Shown here piece by piece: positions 40,826 through 48,897 of a stretch of DNA of 64,000 nt. The position numbers were made by a program, and so were the translations under genes. The first letter of the stretch is position 1. Each line of letters begins with the position of its first letter. The stretch comes from CAYJAD01 sp964369995. GTDB taxonomy: Bacteria > Desulfobacterota > Desulfovibrionia > Desulfovibrionales > Desulfovibrionaceae. The stretch covers positions 1 through 64,000 of the forward strand of contig CAYJHH010000001.1 of the NCBI GenBank assembly GCA_964369995.1, read 5' to 3'. Under the pieces are notes generated by a model. The model did no database searches. It was not told the origin of the DNA and was given only the letters and a program-made list of their open reading frames with translations.

Positions 40826-42156
40826 ACAAGTAAACTCTCAAGCGTTGCACCGTCATGCTCACGCTTTGCTTCCATGCCGGTAAAATCTTGCCAGCGGCGA
40901 ATGATTACCTCAGCAAACTTGGGGTCAAGCTCCATGGTGCAGCATTTGCGCCCCATAATTTCACAAGCCATAAGCGTAGAACCGGAACCACCAAAAGGAT
41001 CAAGTACAAGGCCACGTGCAGGGCTTGAGTTGGCAAGCATTTTTTGTATGAGCTCCACCGGCTTGGTGGTGGGATGCAAGTCAGAACGTACAGGACGTGG
41101 CACGCTGATGACAGTGCCGGGCAATTCCTGCAACGTCACTTCACCTTCCAAACGGTACAGCTTACCATCCAAGAGCAGCTGCCATGCGCCGTCCTCCAGA
41201 GGAACAAATGCTTGAAGGCCGTAATCACGTATGGTCTTTTGCTTACGATTGCCATACCATTTATGCGCAGCGCCGGTCTTCCAACCATAAAGAATAGGCT
41301 CATGCTGATGATGATAATCACCACGCCCAAGCACAGCCGACTGCTTACGCCAAATAAGGCATGCCGCAAGCTTTAAACCAGCTCCCACAAAAGCCCGGCG
41401 AAATGCCATACCATCACCAGCTTCAGAGTGAGCCACATAAATGGCACCGCCAGCTCGTAAAACCTCAACCATAACTTTATGGGCAGAGGTTAAAAAAAGG
41501 TCAAATTTCTCTTTAGTCATTTTGTCGTTTTTGATTTTTCCAGCTTTCCCTGCGTAGTCCACATTATACGGCGGGTCAGTCCATACCATATCAGCTTCAT
41601 GGCCTTGCATAAGCCGGCGCATATCTGCAGCACTGGTGGAATCACCGCACAGCAGCCGATGATTTCCTAAAAGCCAAATCTCCCCATCACGCACAAGAGG
41701 GCTCACTGGAACGTCAGGAATAGCATCAGGGTCTTTGCCTTCTTGCACTTCAAGCTGCAAAAGAAAATCGTCAATCTCACCTTGGTCAAAGCCCGTTAAG
41801 CTCAAATCAAAGTCAGCATTCAAAAGCAACTGCATTTCATGCATAAGTGCATCTTCATCCCATTCTGCCCATGTGGCAGAACGATTAATAAGAATACGCA
41901 AGGAGCGAACTTGTTCTGGAGTCAAATCATCAATGGGAATAACCGGTATCGTTGCAATACCACTGGCCAGTGCAGCCTTAAGTCGTAAATGCCCATCAAT
42001 GAGTGAGCCATCAGATTTGGCAAGTACAGGTGTAACAAAACCCACTTCGCTGAGTACATGCACCATCTTGCCCACAGCGTGGTCATTTTTACGTGGGTTA
42101 TTTTCATAAGGCACAAGGCGTTCTATATCCCAATACTCAATACGTAATTCTCTCAT
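40822..42156 (-). CDS. ParB-domain DNA methyltransferase fusion
   Basis: The 444-aa product has a ParB-like N-terminus (LVPYENNPRKN, then DGHLRLKAALASG), then an N4/N6 methylase domain with TDPPYNVDYAGK near residue 195 and LDPFGGSGSTLMACE near 390. This order (DPPY before FGGSG) marks a beta-class enzyme. Such fusions are common in phages and may modify phage DNA against restriction. The start at 42156 is chosen by its AGGGA; a GTG at 42159 is possible. Confidence 0.92.
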   Translation of the reverse strand: MRELRIEYWDIERLVPYENNPRKNDHAVGKMVHVLSEVGFVTPVLAKSDGSLIDGHLRLKAALASGIATIPVIPIDDLTPEQVRSLRILINRSATWAEWDEDALMHEMQLLLNADFDLSLTGFDQGEIDDFLLQLEVQEGKDPDAIPDVPVSPLVRDGEIWLLGNHRLLCGDSTSAADMRRLMQGHEADMVWTDPPYNVDYAGKAGKIKNDKMTKEKFDLFLTSAHKVMVEVLRAGGAIYVAHSEAGDGMAFRRAFVGAGLKLAACLIWRKQSAVLGRGDYHHQHEPILYGWKTGAAHKWYGNRKQKTIRDYGLQAFVPLEDGAWQLLLDGKLYRLEGEVTLQELPGTVISVPRPVRSDLHPTTKPVELIQKMLANSSPARGLVLDPFGGSGSTLMACEIMGRKCCTMELDPKFAEVIIRRWQDFTGMEAKREHDGATLESLLV

Positions 42157-43691
42157 CACTCATCCCTACCGAACACAAACAAAAAATTGTCTGCGGTTAA
42201 AAAAGTATCCACATGGCTAAAAACCCAGTCCCTTACATGTGCAGAACGAGCTTGAAAGCGTAAAAATACTGACCATTTTTTTTGATTTTTACTTTTCCAA
42301 GCCTCATCTGCATTCCATTCAAAGCCAATAACACTCCCCCCAGCATCATGAAAACATTGAAAATAAATAGGCTTTCCTTGCCATAACTTAGCTAAAATGC
42401 GCACATCTCTCGGTATATCTTCATAAGTAAAATACAAGGGCAGGCGAATTTCTTTTCCCTTTACCCCAAAGCAGCACTTACCAAGTTTTTTAGCTCCCAA
42501 ATCCCCACTTTTTTTACCTTCATAAATTGTTGCCTCAGGCATAGCTAAAAAAATCCACTGTGCTATATCCACCCCAAGCGAGTAAGCTTCGCCCGGATCC
42601 TTTCCTTTAGGCACTGGCCATAGTTTTGCCTGTGAATATTGCTCGCTCCACCACTTCCAATGCTTGGCAGTATGAAACTCACCTTGTGCGTTTTGCTCAA
42701 AATCAATGGCGAACAAAATACGTGCTGCCCTTGTAAGAAATTCATGCGCTCGCTTATCAGGCTTGCCCGATACAGTGAGAATGCTCACAACACCTACACG
42801 CCCACCACACGCATGATGCACAAGCATGGCGTCTAACTCTGCCTCCACCACCACCCACGTGGCCAAATCTAAAGACACGCCGTGCGGGAATAAAATCATG
42901 GGCGCAGAGTACGGAGCGGTCTCTTGAGGGATAAGTTGAAACTTTGGATCTTTAGGATTCGTGCGATCAATGTCTGCATCACGGCGGCGAATGCGAATAC
43001 GCAAAGCTTTCCTTGGGTGGCTGTCCCCCCAACAAGGAATGGTAATTCCACGAGGGATGCGCAGGGCTCGAACTGTCTTACCGTCAGTTTTAGTACGAAG
43101 GCTCAGTCCAAAAGATGTACGCTGCCTGAAGATGCAAGTGCCGGTTTTATCTTCGCCCTCGATGTAGCCAAGGCCATAACGTACTACAGCTTCCATAGGC
43201 AGCCCACGTTTAGCAAGGTAGGTCATGATATTGCGCTCATCGAGCAAACGAGTATGGGCTTCCTGTGCAAGTTTTGTGGCTTGTTGAACCCACACATCGG
43301 CAGGCGCTGCATAAGCCGCAGGTACCCACGCTGTAGCCCGCTGCTTGGGTAACTGGCGCATGGGACGATAAGCACGTCTTGCACCATTTTCTTGCTTTTC
43401 CAAAGCTATACCAAGCTCTGTACAAGCTTCAGTAAAGGATAATCCCAAATGCACCGTGCAAAAATCAAGAATATCTCCACCATTATCACAATGGCGTGGG
43501 CATGACCAAGTACCACGAAGGCCATTTTTACGTGCAAGAGCACCGCCGTCCTGCTCAGGGAAGATGATAAACCGATCAGTTCCGCCGCACTTGGGGCAAG
43601 GAGAATGCCACTCACCGCCCTTAATGGCGCTAGCTTTTTTAATACTATCACCCGCCACGCAACGACGTAAAAGGTCAAGAATGCTAGCCAT
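42156..43691 (-). CDS. zinc-finger/Toprim DNA primase
   Basis: The start at 43691 follows GGGAGGATTACCC. The 511-aa product has an N-terminal zinc finger (SPCPKCGGTDRF, then CPRHCDNGGD) and a Toprim-like region (VVVEAELDAML, later ILFAIDFEQNA). The C-terminal quarter is strand-rich (FQCFHDAGGSVIGFEWN) and unassigned. It would prime phage replication together with the helicase upstream, across the iteron region. Confidence 0.88.
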   Translation of the reverse strand: MASILDLLRRCVAGDSIKKASAIKGGEWHSPCPKCGGTDRFIIFPEQDGGALARKNGLRGTWSCPRHCDNGGDILDFCTVHLGLSFTEACTELGIALEKQENGARRAYRPMRQLPKQRATAWVPAAYAAPADVWVQQATKLAQEAHTRLLDERNIMTYLAKRGLPMEAVVRYGLGYIEGEDKTGTCIFRQRTSFGLSLRTKTDGKTVRALRIPRGITIPCWGDSHPRKALRIRIRRRDADIDRTNPKDPKFQLIPQETAPYSAPMILFPHGVSLDLATWVVVEAELDAMLVHHACGGRVGVVSILTVSGKPDKRAHEFLTRAARILFAIDFEQNAQGEFHTAKHWKWWSEQYSQAKLWPVPKGKDPGEAYSLGVDIAQWIFLAMPEATIYEGKKSGDLGAKKLGKCCFGVKGKEIRLPLYFTYEDIPRDVRILAKLWQGKPIYFQCFHDAGGSVIGFEWNADEAWKSKNQKKWSVFLRFQARSAHVRDWVFSHVDTFLTADNFLFVFGRDE

Positions 43692-43699
43692 GGGTAATC

Positions 43700-43929
43700 C
43701 TCCCAAGCTCCCATCCCCAAAGGGGCAAACCATAGAAGCTAAGTTCCCATTCTCCCATACTTTTTTCTATATATTGGGAGTATGGGAGGATAGTATGTAT
43801 ACATACGTATGCGCACAGGCATAGGCGCACGCAAAGAGTGTATAGGATTTTTCCTCCCACACTCCCAAGGCATAATAGTGCCAAGGGGTTAGGGGAAAAA
43901 ATGCTGTTTTTCCCGTGGGAGCTTGGGAG
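43700..43929. promoter_or_regulatory. iteron cluster, candidate phage replication origin
   Basis: Five 14-bp elements of the form (C/T)TCCCA-NN-CTCCCA occur at 43700-43713, 43744-43757 and 43854-43867 on the plus strand, and at 43775-43788 and 43916-43929 inverted. A 14-bp perfect palindrome, GTATGTATACATAC, is at 43793-43806. The cluster fills the 255-base gap between the primase and helicase genes, a usual place for an origin. The leftmost copy overlaps the primase ribosome site, so autoregulation is also possible. Confidence 0.65.
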
Positions 43930-43946
43930 CTTTAAGAAAAAAGAGC

Positions 43947-45560
43947 TCATTTTGCGCCCCCTTTCTTGGTCTTTTCTTCCGCTAAGTCATCTTCATATTC
44001 GTCCAATATTTCTGGCTTCACAGAAACACCAAGGTAATACATCACGCTACTCTTTTTGCTGGGTATTCCTTTCTTCTCAAGAGCCGGTGTAAATTTCTTA
44101 GGCGTATAAGGGTAAGAATTTCCAAGAACCTTCTTGCACCACCAGTTGCAAATCTTCAGCAGCTCCGATGACGCCATGCGAGTTGTATAATCTCTCCCTC
44201 CTGTTGGCGGCTCTTCCACCTCGCAGCACTCTTTCAAGAAACGGCCAATGTCATCTTGCAAGAAGAATTGATCCCGTGTGAAAGCTAGCACTCGCTCAGG
44301 AATGCGCAGGCCGTCCTGCAAAACTTCACGGCAGCCCCGCACCATAAGCGCCAAAATTCCTGAAGCCTCAGCTTCCAACTTTTTGGCCATCTCATAGTCA
44401 ATCTGTCGCTCCCACGGTTTCGTAGGGTTAGGCACAAACTTCACAGGCCACTCAATACAAACGGTACGTGCGTTGAAGCCATCATCGTCCGTATCAAGTT
44501 TGGGTAAATAGTTTGTCAGTAGCAGCAACAAAGCCGATTGCTTCCACTCGGTCACAAACTTATCTGTGATACCACGAGCAGAAATATAACCTCCGCCAGT
44601 TAAATCCTTAATTTTTGCTTGATCTAAAGCTTGTCTGGCATTGGCCTCTGAGGCGTAAGCAAGCTTGGCACCACGCAGTGCAAGCAAAGCCGGTTGTGGC
44701 TTTTCTGCGTCCTGCTGAAATTTTTGTTCCACAAGCAGCGAGGTGCCGATGCGCACGTGCAAGTTTTTCCCAAGAATATTCTTAATGGTATTCATGAGAG
44801 TATCCTTGCCATTACGTGAAAGAGGCCCATACATAATGGCCCAAATGTGCAAATGCTTTTCGCCAAGGAGCCCATATCCAAGCAGCCGAATAATAAACTC
44901 TTTCATTTCCTCATCGTCATTCATGCAGGACAGCAAATATTCTTGGAAATTCTTTGACGGAGTATCAAGACCAGTCCACGGCGTCGGGCAAGAGTTCAGC
45001 AAATACTGCTCTGGCTTACCCGGGCGACATTCTCCGGTGCGCAAATCAATGACCCCTGTGGGCGTGGCCATGAGGTAAGGCTGCCTATCCACATCTTCAA
45101 TGGAAATGGTAAGAGGATTATCAATGCTGATGGCGCACTCCAAAACCTCTTTTCGGCCTGCAGCAGTACGCAAGCGCTCAAGCCGTCCCTTCAATAGCTT
45201 GTGTAAAGGAGATCCCTCCGGCTCATTACTTTCAGCATAAGCATTTTGATAGGCTGCGCACACACGCTCCACATCGGCAAGCGCCCTTTTGGAAAGCATA
45301 TCTAAATCCCAGTGATGGCCTGCCCAGTACAGCCACTTACCCCACTCCTCCACAAAAATATATTTGCCACGAAAAAGCGTACAGAAAAGATCAGCATCAC
45401 CAACTCTATTCCGGCGCAGCCGATCTAAGACAAATCCCTTATCCAAAGACTGCCCATCAGACTCTTGAGACTTTTCGCTTTGAGCACTCTCCGATGCGCA
45501 AGCAATCTCACAAGCACGAGCATTCACCGCATCTAGCATTTCTTGATCAGCACTATTCAT
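43947..45560 (-). CDS. SF3/D5-type replicative helicase
   Basis: The 537-aa product has the D5 N-terminal region (ATPTGVIDLRTGECRPG near residue 165) and a helicase core with YGPLSRNGKDTL near 245, GAKLAYASEANA near 300 and LLLLTNYLPKL near 350. This is the P4-type primase-helicase pattern. The Walker A has Asp where Ser or Thr normally follows GK. It is the first clear gene of the long minus-strand operon and probably unwinds DNA at the nearby iterons. Confidence 0.9.
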   Translation of the reverse strand: MNSADQEMLDAVNARACEIACASESAQSEKSQESDGQSLDKGFVLDRLRRNRVGDADLFCTLFRGKYIFVEEWGKWLYWAGHHWDLDMLSKRALADVERVCAAYQNAYAESNEPEGSPLHKLLKGRLERLRTAAGRKEVLECAISIDNPLTISIEDVDRQPYLMATPTGVIDLRTGECRPGKPEQYLLNSCPTPWTGLDTPSKNFQEYLLSCMNDDEEMKEFIIRLLGYGLLGEKHLHIWAIMYGPLSRNGKDTLMNTIKNILGKNLHVRIGTSLLVEQKFQQDAEKPQPALLALRGAKLAYASEANARQALDQAKIKDLTGGGYISARGITDKFVTEWKQSALLLLLTNYLPKLDTDDDGFNARTVCIEWPVKFVPNPTKPWERQIDYEMAKKLEAEASGILALMVRGCREVLQDGLRIPERVLAFTRDQFFLQDDIGRFLKECCEVEEPPTGGRDYTTRMASSELLKICNWWCKKVLGNSYPYTPKKFTPALEKKGIPSKKSSVMYYLGVSVKPEILDEYEDDLAEEKTKKGGAK

Positions 45561-45893
45561 CGGAGCACTCCTTGGCTAAAAAAGCTTTCTATTTTTCCAC
45601 GGAAAATTTCTATAAATTGCGACCACTCCCCGGGGTCTACCTGCCCTTGCCTCAGAAAATACTGGAGAAGGACCCATGACCACAGGCGGTTGCTTGGGAG
45701 CTTTGGCTTGCCCTTTAGGGTAAAGGGGTGGGGGGAGGTGCAATGCGCAATGGGGGTATCAAAAGAGGAAGCGCCCACGTCCTCCCATGAGCGAAGCTTG
45801 GTGCAAGAGGCAACATGCAATCGCTGAATGAAGAACGTGGGCGCCCATACGAATCTACGAACCAAGTGGATGCAGTGCAAAAAACACACAATT
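45561..45893. other. gene-poor region with nested inverted repeats
   Basis: No well-supported gene is seen between the helicase start and the attR arm site. GCGCCCACGT (45771-45780) and ACGTGGGCGC (45835-45844) form a perfect 10-bp stem; inside it AGCGA (45790-45794) pairs with TCGCT (45821-45825). This could be a structured RNA or a regulator site at the head of the replication-late operon. A minus-strand frame that ends in an ATGA overlap with the helicase start has no good start codon. Confidence 0.4.
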
Positions 45894-45912
45894 GGGTAGC
45901 TATAGGGTAGCA
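45894..45912 (+). promoter_or_regulatory. candidate integrase arm site 3
   Basis: GGGTAGCTATAGGGTAGCA matches the 19-bp layout and 11-base period of the sites at 2131 and 2162. It lies 37 bases from the attR core, on the opposite phage arm from the other two. Confidence 0.55.
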
Positions 45913-45920
45913 AAATAAAA

Positions 45921-45953
45921 AAGGAGCCATCTACTACTTGTAGATAACTCCTT
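45921..45953 (-). terminator. phage-supplied terminator of tRNA-Arg
   Basis: AAGGAG-CC-ATCTAC and GTAGAT-AA-CTCCTT pair around TACTT. On the minus strand the stem is followed by TTTTTTATTTTG. It sits 9 bases past the tRNA CCA end and replaces the original terminator now stranded beside attL. Confidence 0.8.
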
Positions 45954-46007
45954 AAAATATATGGCGCGCCCAGGAAGATTCGAACTCCCGACCAAGAGCT
46001 TAGAAGG
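45950..46007. repeat. attR core, 58-bp repeat
   Basis: Identical to 1966-2023. It holds the 3' half of the working tRNA-Arg gene, so this half of the tRNA is phage-derived. Confidence 0.95.
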
Positions 46008-46038
46008 CTCCTGCTCTGTCCAACTGAGCTATGGGCGC
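45962..46038 (-). tRNA. tRNA-Arg (anticodon UCU)
   Basis: The 77-nt gene folds into a full cloverleaf: acceptor GCGCCCA/TGGGCGC, D stem GCTC/GAGC, anticodon stem GGAGC/GCTCT with loop CTTCTAA (anticodon TCT), T arm GGGAG-TTCGAAT-CTTCC, discriminator G and encoded CCA. It reads AGA codons. The 3' half lies in the attR repeat. Confidence 0.97.
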
Positions 46039-46184
46039 GTGGTGGTATTCCTATCCTTTCATAGCATTATGGTCAAGCATAAAATATCATCTTTTCATCT
46101 ATAAAATATAATTTGCTAATATATTTAAAAAAATAGCATTATAAAAAAGCTGACAGCGTGGCTAAGTTCTGTCATAACAAGGCC

Positions 46185-47453
46185 ATGTTTACAAATTATG
46201 CAGACGTTTGTCATTATTTACATACCAAAGGGCTTTTTCATATGGATTTAAGTCTTGCACGCATCAAGGATGCTTTGCGAGAATTACATCTCACACACCC
46301 TTCTTTTGTGGTGGTTCAAGTTGTAGGAACCAATGGTAAAGGTTCCACGTCCACTTTTTTAGAGTCCTTAGCGCGCGCTCACGGGCTACGTACGGGGCTT
46401 TTTACCTCCCCACATTTTGTGACACCAAGCGAACGTATTCATGTGGATGGTCATCCCTTGCCCCACGAACATTGGCCAGAGTTAGCACAGCAAGTATACC
46501 ATGCGGCTCCTAATCTTACCTATTTTGAATTTCTCACCGTGCTTTCCTTCTTGGCTTTTAGCAAAGCAAAGATAGACATTGCCATCATGGAGGCTGGTCT
46601 TGGTGGGCATTATGATGCCACCACAGCCCTCACTCGCCATGCCCTTTGTATAACGCCCATCAGTCTTGACCATGAAAGCATCCTTGGTGCCACAGTTTTG
46701 GCCATTGCCACCGACAAAGCGCATGCTATGGGAGAAAATATGCCTGTGTTTTTGGGTGAGCAAGAGCCCTCGGTGAAAGATTTCTTGTACACTTTTGCCA
46801 AGAAGCGTAAGGCGCATATCTACCCCACGCAAAAAGAGCTCCTCCTCCCGCAGCAAAAACTTGGCTTGCAAGGCTCTCACCAAAAAGAAAATGCCCTTTT
46901 AGCCCTCACCGCTTGGAAGCATCTCGCAAAGCAATATGCTTGGCCCTGTGAAAGCAGCAATAGGCAAAAAGGATTGGCACAAGCCTTTATTGCCGGAAGA
47001 TTGCAACATATTCACAGTGAAGAAAAAGAACTTCCACAGCACTTGCTTCTTGATGGAGCTCACAATGCTCACGGCCTTGAAAGGCTACTTAACTATGTGG
47101 AAAGCTTAGCTCAAAAACCAGTAGCAATCATCTTTTCTTGCCTTGCCGATAAAGATACTCAAGGCATGCTCCCTTTATTAAAAAAATTGCACCTTGCATG
47201 CCACCATTGCCCCTTATACTTAACGGACATACAGCATAACGATCGAGCTCTCAATCCTGAAGAAAAACTTTCTCTACTCCAAGAACTTGGTAATTCAAGT
47301 AAAAATGCCTCCAGCCTTGAGGCAACCCTTGCCCTGGCGCGTACAGAGCTTACTATAAATACATCACAAGGCCCTGTACTTTTATGCGGCTCTTTGTATT
47401 TATTGGGAGAATTTTTTGAAAAATATCCGCATTATTTATTAAAAAACGCCTAG
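46185..47453 (+). CDS. folC: folylpolyglutamate synthase / dihydrofolate synthase
   Basis: The 422-aa product (ATG at 46185, with a GTG at 46158 as alternative) has the P-loop VVGTNGKGSTSTF, AGLGGHYDATTAL, ISLDHESILG and LLDGAHNAHGL, all Mur-ligase-type motifs of FolC. It adds glutamate to folates in the cytoplasm. It is the first gene right of the prophage and starts an operon with selA 14 bases downstream. Confidence 0.96.
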   Translation: MFTNYADVCHYLHTKGLFHMDLSLARIKDALRELHLTHPSFVVVQVVGTNGKGSTSTFLESLARAHGLRTGLFTSPHFVTPSERIHVDGHPLPHEHWPELAQQVYHAAPNLTYFEFLTVLSFLAFSKAKIDIAIMEAGLGGHYDATTALTRHALCITPISLDHESILGATVLAIATDKAHAMGENMPVFLGEQEPSVKDFLYTFAKKRKAHIYPTQKELLLPQQKLGLQGSHQKENALLALTAWKHLAKQYAWPCESSNRQKGLAQAFIAGRLQHIHSEEKELPQHLLLDGAHNAHGLERLLNYVESLAQKPVAIIFSCLADKDTQGMLPLLKKLHLACHHCPLYLTDIQHNDRALNPEEKLSLLQELGNSSKNASSLEATLALARTELTINTSQGPVLLCGSLYLLGEFFEKYPHYLLKNA

Positions 47454-47467
47454 GAAATATACCCATT

Positions 47468-48871
47468 ATGCAAAATCTCTTTCGCGCTCTTCCTTCCATG
47501 GATGTTTGTTTGCAAGCTTTAACAAAAGAAGCCTCTCTACAAGATGTTCCTCGACCGCTCATACATGGAGCCGTAGAAAATTTTTTAAATAACCTACGTC
47601 TTGCCATCAAAGCAGGCGAAACATTTCAAGCCCAAGATCTCAGCCTTGAAGCTGTGTGGCCCCGCCTACTCACCCATGTAATGAAGCACACACGCCCACG
47701 CCTGCAACGCACACTCAATGGTACAGGCGTAGTCATACATACCAATATGGGGCGCTCTGTGCTCCCCAAAGCCGCAGTGGATGCGATAAATAAAGTTATT
47801 GTGGGCTATAGTAATTTAGAGCTTGATTTGGAAACAGGCGGCCGCGGTAGTCGTCAAGCCTTGGTGGAAGATCTTTTATGCCGCATTAGCGGCGCTGAAG
47901 CGGCCATGGTTGTGAATAATAATGCCGCCGCCGTTCTCCTTATTTTAGACGCCTTGTGTAAAGGTGGTGAAGTGATTGTCTCCCGCGGACAATTGGTGGA
48001 AATTGGCGGCTCTTTCCGTATTCCCGAAGTCATGGAGCGCAGCGGTGCCACATTACGCGAAGTGGGCACCACCAACCGCACACATCTTAAAGATTATGAA
48101 AAAGCCATCAATGAACACACCGTGGCACTTATGCGCGTGCATACGTCCAATTATCGTATCATAGGTTTTCATAAAGATGTAGCCTTGCCTGAATTGGTGG
48201 CCCTTGGCAAAGAACGTAACTTACCTGTTATTGAAGACCTTGGCAGCGGCTCTTTACTAGACTTAAGCCCCTATGGCTTACCTGATGAGCCCACAGTACA
48301 GGCCATAGTACAAGGCGGCGCCCATGTGGTAAGCTTTTCTGGGGATAAAGTACTAGGAGGCCCTCAAGCCGGTATTATTGTGGGTAAAAAAGATTTATTA
48401 GAACGCATGCGTCAAAACCCCTTACATCGCGCTTTACGTTGCGACAAATGCACCTTGGCTGCCCTTGAGGCCACCTTACGTATTTATACCGACCCGCAGC
48501 AGGCGCTCACGCACATCCCCACCTTACGTATGATTACCAGTAGCCCACAAATACTAGCACAAAAAGCTCAAGCCCTACTTGAACTTTTACAGCAGCATTT
48601 TGCACAGGGCCTAGAGATGCACCTTAAGGAAGCTTTTTCCCGCGTGGGGGGGGGATCCTTTCCTGAAAGAGATTTACCCACCACTCTTGTGTGCATAAAA
48701 CCCAAAGATTTTTCTGCAACCACATTAAAAAATACATTATTATGCACGCACCCCCCTTTATTGGGGCGATTGGAAGAAGATGCTTTTTGCCTTGATGTAC
48801 GCACTTTGGACCAAGAAGACTGGCCGGAAGTGCTTATGGTCATACAAGATGCACTTAACCGTATAAAGTAA
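47468..48871 (+). CDS. selA: L-seryl-tRNA(Sec) selenium transferase
   Basis: The 467-aa product has the SelA N-terminal domain (ALPSMDVCLQAL), NGTGVVIHTNMGRS, AAMVVNNNAAAVLL and SFSGDKVLGGPQAG, where Lys binds pyridoxal phosphate. It converts Ser-tRNA(Sec) to Sec-tRNA(Sec) with selenophosphate, so the host makes selenoproteins. A run of nine G (48646-48654) lies inside the gene and the frame is intact through it. No in-frame UGA gene is evident nearby. Confidence 0.97.
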   Translation: MQNLFRALPSMDVCLQALTKEASLQDVPRPLIHGAVENFLNNLRLAIKAGETFQAQDLSLEAVWPRLLTHVMKHTRPRLQRTLNGTGVVIHTNMGRSVLPKAAVDAINKVIVGYSNLELDLETGGRGSRQALVEDLLCRISGAEAAMVVNNNAAAVLLILDALCKGGEVIVSRGQLVEIGGSFRIPEVMERSGATLREVGTTNRTHLKDYEKAINEHTVALMRVHTSNYRIIGFHKDVALPELVALGKERNLPVIEDLGSGSLLDLSPYGLPDEPTVQAIVQGGAHVVSFSGDKVLGGPQAGIIVGKKDLLERMRQNPLHRALRCDKCTLAALEATLRIYTDPQQALTHIPTLRMITSSPQILAQKAQALLELLQQHFAQGLEMHLKEAFSRVGGGSFPERDLPTTLVCIKPKDFSATTLKNTLLCTHPPLLGRLEEDAFCLDVRTLDQEDWPEVLMVIQDALNRIK

Positions 48872-48897
48872 AAAATAGAATTGATAAGGATACCTTC

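Larger units (their letters stand above)
1966..46007. mobile_element. lambda-like siphovirus prophage in tRNA-Arg(UCU)
   Basis: The element lies between two copies of a 58-bp perfect repeat, which gives a unit of about 44.0 kb. It carries an integrase beside attL, paired repressor genes, replication, terminase, portal, capsid, lysis and tail modules, and cargo genes. All essential lambda-type functions can be recognised and none is visibly broken, so it may be inducible. No sheath or baseplate-wedge genes are seen; with a 1066-aa tape measure this indicates a long non-contractile tail. The late genes, with the replication genes, form one minus-strand block from 45.6 to 16.5 kb. Confidence 0.96.

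Noticed and set aside
40289..41215. 308-codon plus-strand frame
   Set aside because: Antisense to the methylase fusion and the 148-aa gene; no recognisable domain.
45557..45913. 118-codon minus-strand frame ending in an ATGA overlap with the helicase start
   Set aside because: The overlap is suggestive, but the only far start is a TTG without a ribosome site, and the frame crosses the nested inverted repeat and the att arm site.
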